Origin: an uncultured Clostridia bacterium | GTDB taxonomy: Bacteria; Bacillota; Clostridia; Oscillospirales; Acutalibacteraceae | Assembly: GCA_937892115.1 (NCBI GenBank) | Contig: CALAUI010000028.1 | Span: 1 to 35,200, forward strand | Length of the DNA stretch: 35,200 nt | Direction: 5' to 3' | In this document: piece by piece, positions 22,800-30,365 of the stretch | Layout: every line of letters begins with the position of its first letter | Position numbering within the stretch: the stretch's first letter is position 1 | Translations under genes and position numbers: made by a program | Notes under the pieces: generated by a model | Databases searched by the model: none | Seen by the model: only the letters and a program-made list of their open reading frames with translations | Told to the model about the DNA's origin: nothing

Positions 22800-23990
22800 A
22801 TGAAAAAAACAATAAAAAAACTGACCGCAGTTATCTGTGTGTTCGCACTGCTGTGCTGTCTCCCCGTCTGTGCATTTGCTTCGGATGACGGTACTGCCGC
22901 AGAGGCACTGCGATTCAATGACGACGGAAAATTCAGAATCATGCACGTTACGGATACACATCTGTCGGAGGAAAATCTTGACGACAGCGTTTATCTTATC
23001 GGGCTTGCCTGCGACAAGGAAAAGCCGGATGTAGTCGTGATTACCGGCGACGTCGCCATGGCTGACGATGCTGAGGAAGTATTCCGCAAAACGGATGCAC
23101 TTATGAACGTGTTTGAGGAAAGAAATATTCCCGTTGCCGTTACCTTCGGCAATCATGACTCCGAAAACGGTGCCGTTTCCCGCGAAGACCTTATGGCACA
23201 CTACAACGAATTTGACTGTTCAATATCCGTTGACGACGGAGATATTCTTCCCGGCTGCGGAACCTACAACGTACCCATTCTCGCTTCCGACAGCGATAAG
23301 GTGAAATTCAATCTCTGGGTATTTGACTCGGGCGATTACGACAGCGAGCATCATTACGCCAACGTTCTTGAGGAGCAGGTTGAATGGTATAAGGAAAAAT
23401 CGGCGGCTCTCGAATCCGAAAACGGAGGAAAGGTATATTCTCTTGCTTTCCAGCATATCATCGTTCCCGAGATTTATGACGCGCTCAAGGAAGTAAAGCT
23501 TCGCGGAGCTTATTCCTATCCCCGTATCTATGACGAAAAAAGATATTATGAATTTGATCCCGATGCGGAATGCAACTACGGTATGCTCCACGAAATGCCC
23601 TGCCCGGGTTACTTTAACCACGGTCAGTTTGAAGCGATGGTTGAAAGAGGAGACGTGCTCGCCATGTTCACGGGACACGACCATACCAACGCTTTCGGTG
23701 TAAAGTACAAGGGCATTGATATTGTCAATTCCCTCTCTACCCGTTTTAACGGTGACGCTTTTTCAACCCAGTACGGCTACCGTATGATTACGGTGGATGA
23801 AAGTAATCCCTCGGAGTATGAAACAAAGGTCGTTCACTGGTACGATTTCTTTGACGGCAGTGTTGAAGCGGATAACACGTCACTTGTCGCAAAAGTCCGT
23901 TTCCTCGGTTTCTTTGAAAAAATTGCTCTTAAAATTGCCATATTCTTTGTTGAAACCTTTACCGGCAGAACGGTAAAATATCCCGATTGA
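22800..23990 (+). CDS. Secreted calcineurin-like metallophosphoesterase
   Basis: 396 residues; SD AGGAAG. Signal peptide (KLTAVICVFALLCCLPVCAFA). The five metal-binding blocks of the family are present in order: HVTDTH (D52, H54), VVVITGDV (about 80), VTFGNHD (about 118), FQHIIVP (about 220) and FTGHDHTN (about 295). The family hydrolyses phosphomonoesters, phosphodiesters or nucleotides with a two-metal centre; outside the cell it probably scavenges phosphate or processes surface polymers. The C-terminal 40 residues leave the catalytic fold and form a hydrophobic segment (RFLGFFEKIALKIAIFFVET) followed by a short polar end. No terminator separates it from the LRR gene upstream, and it ends at a strong terminator. 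Confidence 0.9.
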   Translation: MKKTIKKLTAVICVFALLCCLPVCAFASDDGTAAEALRFNDDGKFRIMHVTDTHLSEENLDDSVYLIGLACDKEKPDVVVITGDVAMADDAEEVFRKTDALMNVFEERNIPVAVTFGNHDSENGAVSREDLMAHYNEFDCSISVDDGDILPGCGTYNVPILASDSDKVKFNLWVFDSGDYDSEHHYANVLEEQVEWYKEKSAALESENGGKVYSLAFQHIIVPEIYDALKEVKLRGAYSYPRIYDEKRYYEFDPDAECNYGMLHEMPCPGYFNHGQFEAMVERGDVLAMFTGHDHTNAFGVKYKGIDIVNSLSTRFNGDAFSTQYGYRMITVDESNPSEYETKVVHWYDFFDGSVEADNTSLVAKVRFLGFFEKIALKIAIFFVETFTGRTVKYPD

Positions 23991-24002
23991 CAGATAAATA
24001 AA

Positions 24003-24038
24003 ATAACGGGCTCAAAGTTGAGCCCGTTATTTTTTTTA
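24003..24038 (+). terminator. Terminator after the LRR-phosphoesterase operon
   Basis: A stem of 12 or more base pairs, ATAACGGGCTCA/TGAGCCCGTTAT, is followed by eight T. It lies between convergent genes; the minus-strand aminotransferase stop overlaps its 3' edge. Confidence 0.93.
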
Positions 24039-25211
24039 TAACCCCAGTTCTTTCAGAAACACACCCGTTCGCCGGATTGCTTCTTTGATGTGGTCAGTAC
24101 CGTAGCAGTAGGATGCTCTGACGTATCCCTCACCGCTTTCGCCGAAGGCGGTGCCGGGTACAAGGGCGACCCTTTGCGATTCGAGCAGTTTTTCACAGAA
24201 TTCCCCGGAGGAGAGCCCCGTTGATTTTATTGAGGGAAAGGCATAGAATGCGCCCTCGGGCTCACGGCATTCAAGACCGATATCGTTGAAGCCCTTCACC
24301 ATGATTTTTCGTCTGGTATTGTATTCCTCCATCATATGTTCCACGTCCGTATCGCAGTCTCTGAGCGCCGTGATTGCGGCATACTGTGAGGTGGTGGGAG
24401 CGCACATAATTGCAAACTGGTGAAGCTTTGTAATCTGGCTGATTACGGGCTCGGGACCGCAGGTGTAACCCAGGCGCCAGCCGGTCATGGAGAATGCCTT
24501 TGAAAAACCGTTGACGACCACGGTGCGTTCTTTGAGGTTTCCCACGCAGGCGGGAGAAACGTGGTGCTTGCCGTTAAAGGTAAGCTCGGCATATATTTCA
24601 TCCGAAATCAGTATTATTTCGGTATCCTTTATAACCTCTTCGATTTCTTCAAAATCCCGTTTTTCCATTATTGCACCCGTGGGATTTGAGGGGTACGGCA
24701 GGATGATTGCTTTCGTTTTATCGGTTATTTTTTCACGAAGCTCATCCGCTTTGAGCTTGAAATCGTTTTCCTCTTTATTTTCGGTAATTACGGGTATTCC
24801 GCCCGCCATACGAATCATCGGAACGTAACAAACGTAGCTCGGCTGGGGGACGATTACCTCATCGCCGGGGTTTACCACGGAACGGATTGCGGCATCAATG
24901 GCCTCGCTTCCGCCGACGGTTACGAGGATTTCCTTGTCCGGATTATATTCAAGACCGTATTTTCTGATGAGATACTTTGATATTTCGCTTCTCAGCTCCG
25001 CAAGTCCTCTGTTTGAGGAATAACCCGTCTTGCCTCTTTCAAGGGATTTTATTGCGGCGTTTCTGATTTTCCACGGCGTTTCAAAATCCGGCTCGCCTAC
25101 GCCCAGCGAGATAACGTCATCCATGGATGCGGCAATATCAAAGAATTTTCTGATTCCCGAGGGCTGAATTTCCGTAATCGTATCGTTGAGTATATTATCG
25201 TAATTCAGCAA
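24036..25211 (-). CDS. PLP-dependent aminotransferase, class I/II
   Basis: 391 residues. The start is TTG at 25211, overlapping the stop of the upstream Lrp gene (TTGCTGA), with GGGGAG ten bases before; the next in-frame Met is about 30 residues in and would remove conserved sequence. Motifs: ISLGVGEPDFETP (substrate-binding start of fold type I), LVTVGGSEAID (phosphate cup), YPSNPTG (the Asn contacting PLP) and NGFSKAFSMTGWRLGY with the Schiff-base Lys (about 236); the C-terminal Arg region RASYCYG binds the substrate carboxylate. It is an aspartate/aromatic/branched-chain-type aminotransferase, and the specificity cannot be fixed by eye. It is translationally coupled to an Lrp/AsnC regulator and next to an amino-acid permease, pointing to amino-acid catabolism or uptake. 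Confidence 0.93.
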   Translation of the reverse strand: MLNYDNILNDTITEIQPSGIRKFFDIAASMDDVISLGVGEPDFETPWKIRNAAIKSLERGKTGYSSNRGLAELRSEISKYLIRKYGLEYNPDKEILVTVGGSEAIDAAIRSVVNPGDEVIVPQPSYVCYVPMIRMAGGIPVITENKEENDFKLKADELREKITDKTKAIILPYPSNPTGAIMEKRDFEEIEEVIKDTEIILISDEIYAELTFNGKHHVSPACVGNLKERTVVVNGFSKAFSMTGWRLGYTCGPEPVISQITKLHQFAIMCAPTTSQYAAITALRDCDTDVEHMMEEYNTRRKIMVKGFNDIGLECREPEGAFYAFPSIKSTGLSSGEFCEKLLESQRVALVPGTAFGESGEGYVRASYCYGTDHIKEAIRRTGVFLKELGL

Positions 25212-25690
25212 GATGAAACAACTCCCCGTTCATCCTCATCCTTTACCTCAAGGTCGGTATCAAGCTCCTTGTATCTTCTCATAACGAACTGAGTTTTGGT
25301 TGAGGTAACGGATTCAATCGTTGACAGTTCCTTGGAAATGAATCTGGATACGTCCTGGAACGTGGGGCATTTTACTATACAGCAAAGGTCGGAAACTCCC
25401 GAAAGCAGATAACAGCTTTCAACCTCACGGTATCTGGAAACCTTTCTTGCCACTTCCTCAAAGCCCAGACCGGGCTTTGGTGTGACCTTGAGCTCAACAA
25501 TGGCGGAAACATAGAATTCATCCAGCTTTTCCCAGTCAATGACCGCCTTGACGGCACGGATGATGCCCTCCTTTTTCATTTCGTTTATTTCACTGCGGAC
25601 TTCATCCTCGGTGAGACCGGTAACGGTTGAAATCTCGGAATCCGTAATGTCGGCATTTTTTGCGAGCAGCTTAAGAATCTGAATATTCAT
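25205..25690 (-). CDS. Lrp/AsnC-family transcriptional regulator
   Basis: 161 residues from the ATG at 25690, preceded by AGGAGGTAAAT; the longer upstream frame lies in the promoter. An N-terminal winged helix-turn-helix (ILKLLAKNADITDSEISTVT, then GLTEDEVRSEINEMKKEGII) is followed by an RAM-type ligand-binding domain (AIVELKVTPKPGLGFEEVAR, GVSDLCCIVKCPTFQDVSRF). Members sense amino acids and act as octamers or dimers on their own and neighbouring genes. The start codon of the aminotransferase overlaps its stop codon, so the regulator and enzyme are made together. A GACAATTTGTC palindrome lies at the expected transcription start, suggesting autoregulation (inference). Confidence 0.92.
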   Translation of the reverse strand: MNIQILKLLAKNADITDSEISTVTGLTEDEVRSEINEMKKEGIIRAVKAVIDWEKLDEFYVSAIVELKVTPKPGLGFEEVARKVSRYREVESCYLLSGVSDLCCIVKCPTFQDVSRFISKELSTIESVTSTKTQFVMRRYKELDTDLEVKDEDERGVVSSC

Positions 25691-25721
25691 ATTTACCTCC
25701 TGATAACCGCTTATGCGGTCA

Positions 25722-25765
25722 GACAATTTGTCGGGTATTATAGCATCACCCGATATTATATTCAA
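25722..25765 (-). promoter_or_regulatory. Promoter and operator-like palindrome of the lrp-aminotransferase operon
   Basis: On the minus strand TTGAAT (25765-25760) and a perfect TATAAT (25742-25737) are 17 bases apart. Immediately downstream, at the likely start site, is GACAATTTGTC (25722-25732), an 11-base palindrome. A small hairpin ACCGC/GCGGT (25706-25719) lies in the leader. Confidence 0.75.
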
Positions 25766-25794
25766 GAAATGTGCGGCGGATAATTTTGCCCGAT

Positions 25795-25828
25795 AATAAA
25801 GAAAAGCCCCCACATTTTGTGGGGACTT
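25795..25828 (-). terminator. Terminator of the APC permease
   Basis: CCCCACA/TGTGGGG (25808-25814 with 25818-25824), extended by AAG/CTT after one mismatch; on the minus strand it is followed by CTTTTCTTTATT. It lies 17 bases past the permease stop and separates it from the lrp unit. Confidence 0.88.
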
Positions 25829-25844
25829 GAAAAGATATCTTAAA

Positions 25845-27260
25845 TTATTCTGCAATGTCCGTACGGGAATGGAATTCCTCGTCACTTTCCACGATAATCT
25901 TATCCTTGTTGACCTTGTAGAAGATATAAGCGATTGCGATGAATACAAGGCAGATAAGTGCGTAGATGAAGAATACGGGGTCAACTACCGAGCCGGAGAA
26001 GATGATGAGTGAGCCGACCGTACCGAGAATGGGGCAGATAAGACCGAGGAATACATTCTTGATTTCGCCCTTTTTCCAGAGCTTGATAACTGCAACGTAA
26101 AGTACGATGTAGGTGAGATAAAGAACGCAGATGGCAATTGATGAAATGTCAAGGTTGGATACGGCAACTTCTTTTCCGAAGAAGTGAAGCTTTGCATCGC
26201 TTGTCATGATGAGCTGGTTGATTACAAGATAAATAAGGGAAAGAACGTAAACAAGCAGAGCCGAATTGAGAGGGATACCGCCGAGTTTCTTGTTTTCCTT
26301 CTTGAAAATCTTTGATGCGGGCATCATGTTGCGCAGAGCCATTGAGTAGGGGAGACGGATAAGACCGAGTGATACGCCGTTGACCGTACCGAGGATTGAA
26401 ATAACAACCGCAACGAGTACAACCTTTGCACCCATATTGCCGAAGAGAGCGGTACTTACTTCATAAACTGCGTTATCGGTAACGTTTTCGGCACCGAGGA
26501 AGGAAGTAACGCCGAGGAAGTATGCAAGATAAACAATAAGAACGCCGATGGGAGCAAGTGAAAGAGCGATGGGAAGATTCTTCTTGGAATTTTTGATTTC
26601 GTGGCAGATGGATGTGGAAACAATCCAGCCGTCGTATGAGAAGGCGATGGGCCCGAATGCGGCGAGGAAGCCGAGGCCTTTAACGCTGTTTGCAAACGCC
26701 TGACCGGATGCACCTGACATAACGTCCACGGTGTTGCCCTTGATAAGACCCAGAATTGCAAGAACGATAAGGGGAATGATTTTGATTATCATTGAGAAAT
26801 TCTGGAAAAATCCGCCTGCTTTTGCGGAAAGGGTGTTGATGATATAGAAGAATGTGAGTGCGATAAAGCCGATGATTGTATTTCTTGTAATATCAAAATC
26901 GGCAAAACCGAGGAGATTGCTTACATAAATACCGCTTGCCCATGCAACGACTGCATCAAGGGTAGGCAGGTAAAGGAAGCTCTCAAACCAGCCGAAAGCG
27001 GTGGCAGCGCCTACGCCTACGAAGTCCTCTGCGTAGGAAACAAGTCCGCCGGGCTTGTCTGTACGGATAGCAAGCTGGGAAATGGTAAGAGCACCGAAGA
27101 CTACCGCAACAGCGGCAACAACGAAGATGATTACGCCCAGCCATATGTTCTGATTGGCATAGTTAAGTACGTCGTCGGCCTTGAAGAAAATACCGGAACC
27201 GATAACGATGCCCGTTATCATGGTAATCGCGGTAAAGAGGCCATAGTTTCTCTTTTGCAT
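25845..27260 (-). CDS. APC-superfamily amino-acid permease/exchanger
   Basis: 471 residues from the ATG at 27260, preceded by AAAAAGGTGATTTCT; the upstream in-frame Met at 27299 lies in the leader. The N-terminus YGLFTAITMITGIVIGSGIF is the TM1 signature of APC transporters, with the unwound GSGIF that contacts the amino-acid backbone. About twelve membrane helices follow, including AFGPIAFSYDGWIVSTSICHE (TM6 region). The closest relatives by style are the LAT/SteT-like exchangers. It has its own promoter and terminator beside, but not within, the lrp-aminotransferase operon. Lrp control is plausible. The substrate is unknown. Confidence 0.92.
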   Translation of the reverse strand: MQKRNYGLFTAITMITGIVIGSGIFFKADDVLNYANQNIWLGVIIFVVAAVAVVFGALTISQLAIRTDKPGGLVSYAEDFVGVGAATAFGWFESFLYLPTLDAVVAWASGIYVSNLLGFADFDITRNTIIGFIALTFFYIINTLSAKAGGFFQNFSMIIKIIPLIVLAILGLIKGNTVDVMSGASGQAFANSVKGLGFLAAFGPIAFSYDGWIVSTSICHEIKNSKKNLPIALSLAPIGVLIVYLAYFLGVTSFLGAENVTDNAVYEVSTALFGNMGAKVVLVAVVISILGTVNGVSLGLIRLPYSMALRNMMPASKIFKKENKKLGGIPLNSALLVYVLSLIYLVINQLIMTSDAKLHFFGKEVAVSNLDISSIAICVLYLTYIVLYVAVIKLWKKGEIKNVFLGLICPILGTVGSLIIFSGSVVDPVFFIYALICLVFIAIAYIFYKVNKDKIIVESDEEFHSRTDIAE

Positions 27261-27308
27261 AGAAATCACCTTTTTATATAGATTAAGCCGTAAAAACAAC
27301 TGTTAATT

Positions 27309-27337
27309 ATAATATAGCAAACGTAGGAATTGTTCAA
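27309..27337 (-). promoter_or_regulatory. Promoter of the APC permease
   Basis: On the minus strand TTGAAC (27337-27332) and TATTAT (27314-27309) are separated by 17 bases. Confidence 0.7.
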
Positions 27338-27366
27338 GATATTTTTCGGTTCGGTAATAAATTTCG

Positions 27367-27378
27367 TATGTATACATA
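27367..27378. promoter_or_regulatory. 12-bp palindrome between divergent promoters
   Basis: TATGTATACATA is perfectly self-complementary and sits between the permease promoter (minus) and the glycosidase promoter (plus), about 16 bases upstream of the latter's -35. It may be an operator, but it is AT-rich and could arise by chance. Confidence 0.35.
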
Positions 27379-27393
27379 AAAAACGGATTAAAC

Positions 27394-27422
27394 TTGCATT
27401 TATTTTTGTTTTTGTGTAGAAT
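27394..27422 (+). promoter_or_regulatory. Promoter of the GH5-like gene
   Basis: TTGCAT (27394-27399) and TAGAAT (27417-27422) are separated by 17 bases. The transcript would start close to the ribosome site, giving a very short leader. Confidence 0.6.
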
Positions 27423-27440
27423 GTCAGCGAGGTGATTTCA

Positions 27441-28658
27441 TTGGAACATTTTATTCTTGATCAGATAAAGCCCGCGTTAAAGCACGTTCCCAAGGATATA
27501 GTAAAATCATATTTTGTGCCTCAGTCAAATGAAGCTACAAGGAATTTCCGTAAAAAAACCGGTTTTATCAAGGGAATCTGCCATCCCCTTGAAAATTTTG
27601 ACCAGCTCAGAAACGCAAATATTGAATGGACAAGATTTGATATTCCCTATCCTTTTGACGGCGAAGGAAACGAAACAGAATCGTATAAGAATTTTAAGGA
27701 CAGAGTCAGACGCTTCCGTGATAAAGGTATGAAGGTTATGGCAGTTACGCCGTTCCCCGATGCTTTCCTCAGAAACGGCCTTGACGTGAGGAAAAAAGAG
27801 GATATCCCCGGGATTGAAAAGGTTTCCGAATTTCTCGTAAAGGACCTCAAGGATTTGTGCAGTGCTTTCCAGATAGCCAATGAAATCGGCATTCCCCGTT
27901 TTACCCTTCCTTTTACCGTAAAAGAGGGTGCTGAATTTATCGGTATCTGCGCCAAAGCTATGGCACCCTTCAAGGGCGATATGCCCATCGGCTATAACTG
28001 CGCAGGTCCACAGACCGACCTGAATCTCTATCTTATGCCCTATATGGATTATTTTGATTTTGTGGGCATTGATATTTATATGGGCTGTTTCTTCTTTGGA
28101 ACGATGTGGCTGTTTGAGGCGCTGCTGAGATACCTTTACGTTATGACCGGCAAGCCCATCATACTGTGTGAATTCGGTTACATCAGCGGCGGTGCGCCGA
28201 AAACGAAGCAGGAAAAGCTGGATATAATCAGATCTTACGGTGCAAAGAATAAGAAGGATGCAATAAAGCATATTGATACCTTCATTGAGAATCTGCCCGA
28301 GAGAATGCGCACCTACGTCAAGCACTGCGCTCAGGAGCCCTCAAACTATGCTCATTACATTTTCAGGTCTGAGTTTACGAATCACTTTTACAGAGAGCTT
28401 CCGAAAACCTGCGTGATTCCCGGCTATCCTCATACCGATGAGGGTCAGGCAAAGTTTTACAAGGATATAATTTCACGGCTTGCATCCCTTGAATTTATGG
28501 GCGGTCTGATAATTTACTGCTGGCGTGACGACGAAAGATGCTACGTCTGCGGCCAGGAGGATTGCCCCACGGAAACAAGGTGGGGACTCGTTACCTTTGA
28601 CGAAAAGGAAAAGCCCTCGTACTATGCCGTAAAAGAGGAATATGCAAAGATAAAATAA
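27441..28658 (+). CDS. Cytoplasmic TIM-barrel glycosidase-like protein (clan GH-A, GH5-like)
   Basis: 405 residues from the TTG at 27441, spaced five bases from GAGGTGAT; the upstream GTG (27432) lies inside that ribosome site. Clan GH-A signatures: QIANEIGIP with the Asn-Glu pair acting as acid/base (about residue 148), FVGIDIYMG (strand 6) and PIILCEFGYISGG with the probable nucleophile Glu (about 244). WRDDE near the end fits the strand-8 aromatic position. The C-terminal CGQEDCPTETRWGLV contains two cysteines that might bind metal. No signal peptide is seen, so it would act on imported oligosaccharides. The family is divergent and the substrate unknown. It has its own promoter and terminator. 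Confidence 0.75.
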   Translation: MEHFILDQIKPALKHVPKDIVKSYFVPQSNEATRNFRKKTGFIKGICHPLENFDQLRNANIEWTRFDIPYPFDGEGNETESYKNFKDRVRRFRDKGMKVMAVTPFPDAFLRNGLDVRKKEDIPGIEKVSEFLVKDLKDLCSAFQIANEIGIPRFTLPFTVKEGAEFIGICAKAMAPFKGDMPIGYNCAGPQTDLNLYLMPYMDYFDFVGIDIYMGCFFFGTMWLFEALLRYLYVMTGKPIILCEFGYISGGAPKTKQEKLDIIRSYGAKNKKDAIKHIDTFIENLPERMRTYVKHCAQEPSNYAHYIFRSEFTNHFYRELPKTCVIPGYPHTDEGQAKFYKDIISRLASLEFMGGLIIYCWRDDERCYVCGQEDCPTETRWGLVTFDEKEKPSYYAVKEEYAKIK

Positions 28659-28661
28659 AAT

Positions 28662-28692
28662 GAGAGGATCTCCGCGGAGATCCTCTTTCTCT
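28662..28692 (+). terminator. Terminator of the GH5-like gene
   Basis: A perfect 12-base-pair inverted repeat AGAGGATCTCCG/CGGAGATCCTCT followed by TTCTCT. Confidence 0.85.
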
Positions 28693-28704
28693 ACTTTAAG
28701 TAGG

Positions 28705-28732
28705 TGGACATATACAGCCGGTATGATATAAT
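28705..28732 (+). promoter_or_regulatory. Promoter of the XRE-SOR-like regulator
   Basis: TGGACA (28705-28710) and TATAAT (28727-28732) are separated by 16 bases; the gene starts 20 bases downstream with GGAGG between. Confidence 0.7.
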
Positions 28733-28751
28733 CATGTATGGAGGCGATAAT

Positions 28752-29348
28752 ATGAATCAGTATATAACGGGCTCCGTGATAAAGGAGCTTCGTGAAAAGA
28801 ATAATCTGACACAGTATCAGCTTGCGGAAAAGCTGGGAGTCAGCGATAAGACCGTTTCAAAGTGGGAAACCGGCAACGGCTACCCGGATATTGCTCTTCT
28901 TGAGCCGATTGCACAGGTATTTTCCGTTTCCGTGACGGAGCTTATTTCCGGCAATGCGGTAAAAAACGAAAATGTATCCGCAAATATGCTGAAAACAAAA
29001 TTCTGCGTCTGTCCCGTATGCGGTAACGTGATACAGAGTACGGGAGAGGCGGTCGTAAACTGCCACGGAATCCTGCTTACACCCTGCATTGCGGAAAAAG
29101 AAGACGAAAACCATCGGATTTCGGTTGAAACCGTTGAGGATGAATATTTTGTGACGGTTGACCATCCCATGACAAAAAGTCATTTCATATCCTTTCTTGC
29201 CGCCGTTTCCTCTGACAGAGTGCAGACCGTTAAGCTTTATCCCGAGGGCGGAGCTTCGGCAAGATTCAAGATAAACGGCGTAAGAAGGATTTATTACTAC
29301 TGCAACCGTGACGGCCTTTATTATGCTGACACGGTCAAAAAAAGATAA
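28752..29348 (+). CDS. XRE-family regulator fused to a superoxide-reductase-like domain
   Basis: 198 residues from the ATG at 28752 (GGAGGCGATAAT upstream). Residues 6-62 are an XRE/Cro helix-turn-helix (LREKNNLTQYQLAEKLGVSD, then KTVSKWETGNGYPD). After a linker comes a cysteine cluster (CVCPVCG, C85/C87/C90; NCHG, C104; C112) similar to the desulforedoxin centre, then a copy of the SOR catalytic fold: NH (H121), HPMTKSHF (H138, H144) and YYYCNRDGLYY (C184). True SOR, as in the gene at 9861, has CNxHG; here the His is Asp (D187), so one iron ligand is changed. This suggests a sensor that binds iron or redox species rather than an efficient enzyme. It may regulate oxygen-defence genes, including the SOR operon (inference). 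Confidence 0.85.
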   Translation: MNQYITGSVIKELREKNNLTQYQLAEKLGVSDKTVSKWETGNGYPDIALLEPIAQVFSVSVTELISGNAVKNENVSANMLKTKFCVCPVCGNVIQSTGEAVVNCHGILLTPCIAEKEDENHRISVETVEDEYFVTVDHPMTKSHFISFLAAVSSDRVQTVKLYPEGGASARFKINGVRRIYYYCNRDGLYYADTVKKR

Positions 29349-29349
29349 A

Positions 29350-29382
29350 AGCGGGCAGTCCTGCAACTGCCCGTTTTCTTTT
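29350..29382. terminator. Bidirectional terminator between convergent genes
   Basis: CGGGCAGT/ACTGCCCG (29352-29359 with 29366-29373) with TTTTCTTTTATT on the plus side and TTTTATC on the minus side. Confidence 0.88.
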
Positions 29383-30193
29383 ATTCAAATGCTTCCGGAC
29401 AAAGGCCCGCATTGATAAAATCATCGTTTCCGATAAGCCCCTGACCGAAGCCCGCAGGGCGCTTATACTTGTATGATAGATCAATATCCGCGGTGAAAGA
29501 GCCCACCGATGAGCCCATATTCTTTATGATTTCACCGCTTGGGGAAACTATCATTGAACAGCCGCCCTTTTCGTCGTTCATCATGGAAAAGGAGGATTTT
29601 GCCGTGTATGCGTTGCATCTGAACGCAATCATTTTTGCCTGTGCGGTAAGTATATCCGCCCTTTCGCCTCTCTGCATACCGGGTATCAGTATGACATCGG
29701 GTTTATATTTTGCGATATATTCAATCTGCTCATTGAAATAAACGTCGTAACAGCAGAGGAAGGCAAAGCGGATTCCGTCGTAATCGCAGATACACTGACA
29801 TTTTTCACCTTCACCGTTACCCGCTTCAACGCCGAAATTTATTTCGGAAAGGGGGAGATGCTGTTTGTAATACACGAACACCTGCTCTCCGTCCCTGCCG
29901 AAAAGATACGTGCTGTTTTTGATTTTGCCGTTTTTTTCTTCAAGCACGTTTACGGAAACGATACAGTGCTTTTCTTTGGCGGTACGGGAAGCGGCATCAA
30001 GCATTTCTTCGGCAAATGGCAGGCACTCACGCTCTTCCTCGGGGTCGGAAACACCGCCGCAGTTTGAGTATTCGGGGAAGAGAATAATTCCGTTTTCGGG
30101 AGCGTTTTTCATCTGCTCAATGATATATTGTCTGTTTTTCTCTGCGGGATTTTCACCTGCCAGATAATTCGGCTGAACGATTGTAAGAAGCAT
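29381..30193 (-). CDS. Carbon-nitrogen hydrolase (nitrilase superfamily amidase)
   Basis: 270 residues, the usual size, with AAGGGAAAAGAC upstream of the ATG at 30193. The catalytic triad of the superfamily is visible: Glu41 in ILFPEYSN, Lys110 in VYYKQHLPL and Cys148 in FAFLCCYDVYF. SFSMMNDEKGGCSMIVSPSGEII matches the conserved C-terminal strand with the PxGE motif. It hydrolyses amide or nitrile C-N bonds in the cytoplasm; an omega-amidase or carbamoyl-type role is possible, but the substrate is undetermined. It is a single-gene unit with a consensus-quality promoter, divergent from the secreted esterase. Confidence 0.92.
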   Translation of the reverse strand: MLLTIVQPNYLAGENPAEKNRQYIIEQMKNAPENGIILFPEYSNCGGVSDPEEERECLPFAEEMLDAASRTAKEKHCIVSVNVLEEKNGKIKNSTYLFGRDGEQVFVYYKQHLPLSEINFGVEAGNGEGEKCQCICDYDGIRFAFLCCYDVYFNEQIEYIAKYKPDVILIPGMQRGERADILTAQAKMIAFRCNAYTAKSSFSMMNDEKGGCSMIVSPSGEIIKNMGSSVGSFTADIDLSYKYKRPAGFGQGLIGNDDFINAGLCPEAFE

Positions 30194-30255
30194 GTCTTTT
30201 CCCTTTCATATCAACATATTTTTCTGAATAAGAATTGTAACTGAACGTTGAAACG

Positions 30256-30284
30256 ATTATATCATCATAAATCCCGTCTATCAA
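30256..30284 (-). promoter_or_regulatory. Promoter of the nitrilase gene
   Basis: On the minus strand TTGATA (30284-30279) and a perfect TATAAT (30261-30256) are separated by 17 bases. Confidence 0.85.
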
Positions 30285-30305
30285 GAATTTTATGCCCGTT
30301 TTGTA

Positions 30306-30334
30306 TTGCACATTGCTTTTTTATGTGATATTTT
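30306..30334 (+). promoter_or_regulatory. Promoter of the secreted alpha/beta hydrolase
   Basis: TTGCAC (30306-30311) and TATTTT (30329-30334) are separated by 17 bases, 32 bases before the start codon. Confidence 0.55.
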
Positions 30335-30365
30335 ATCCTATGTAAAAAGAAACGGAGGTCAGCTT

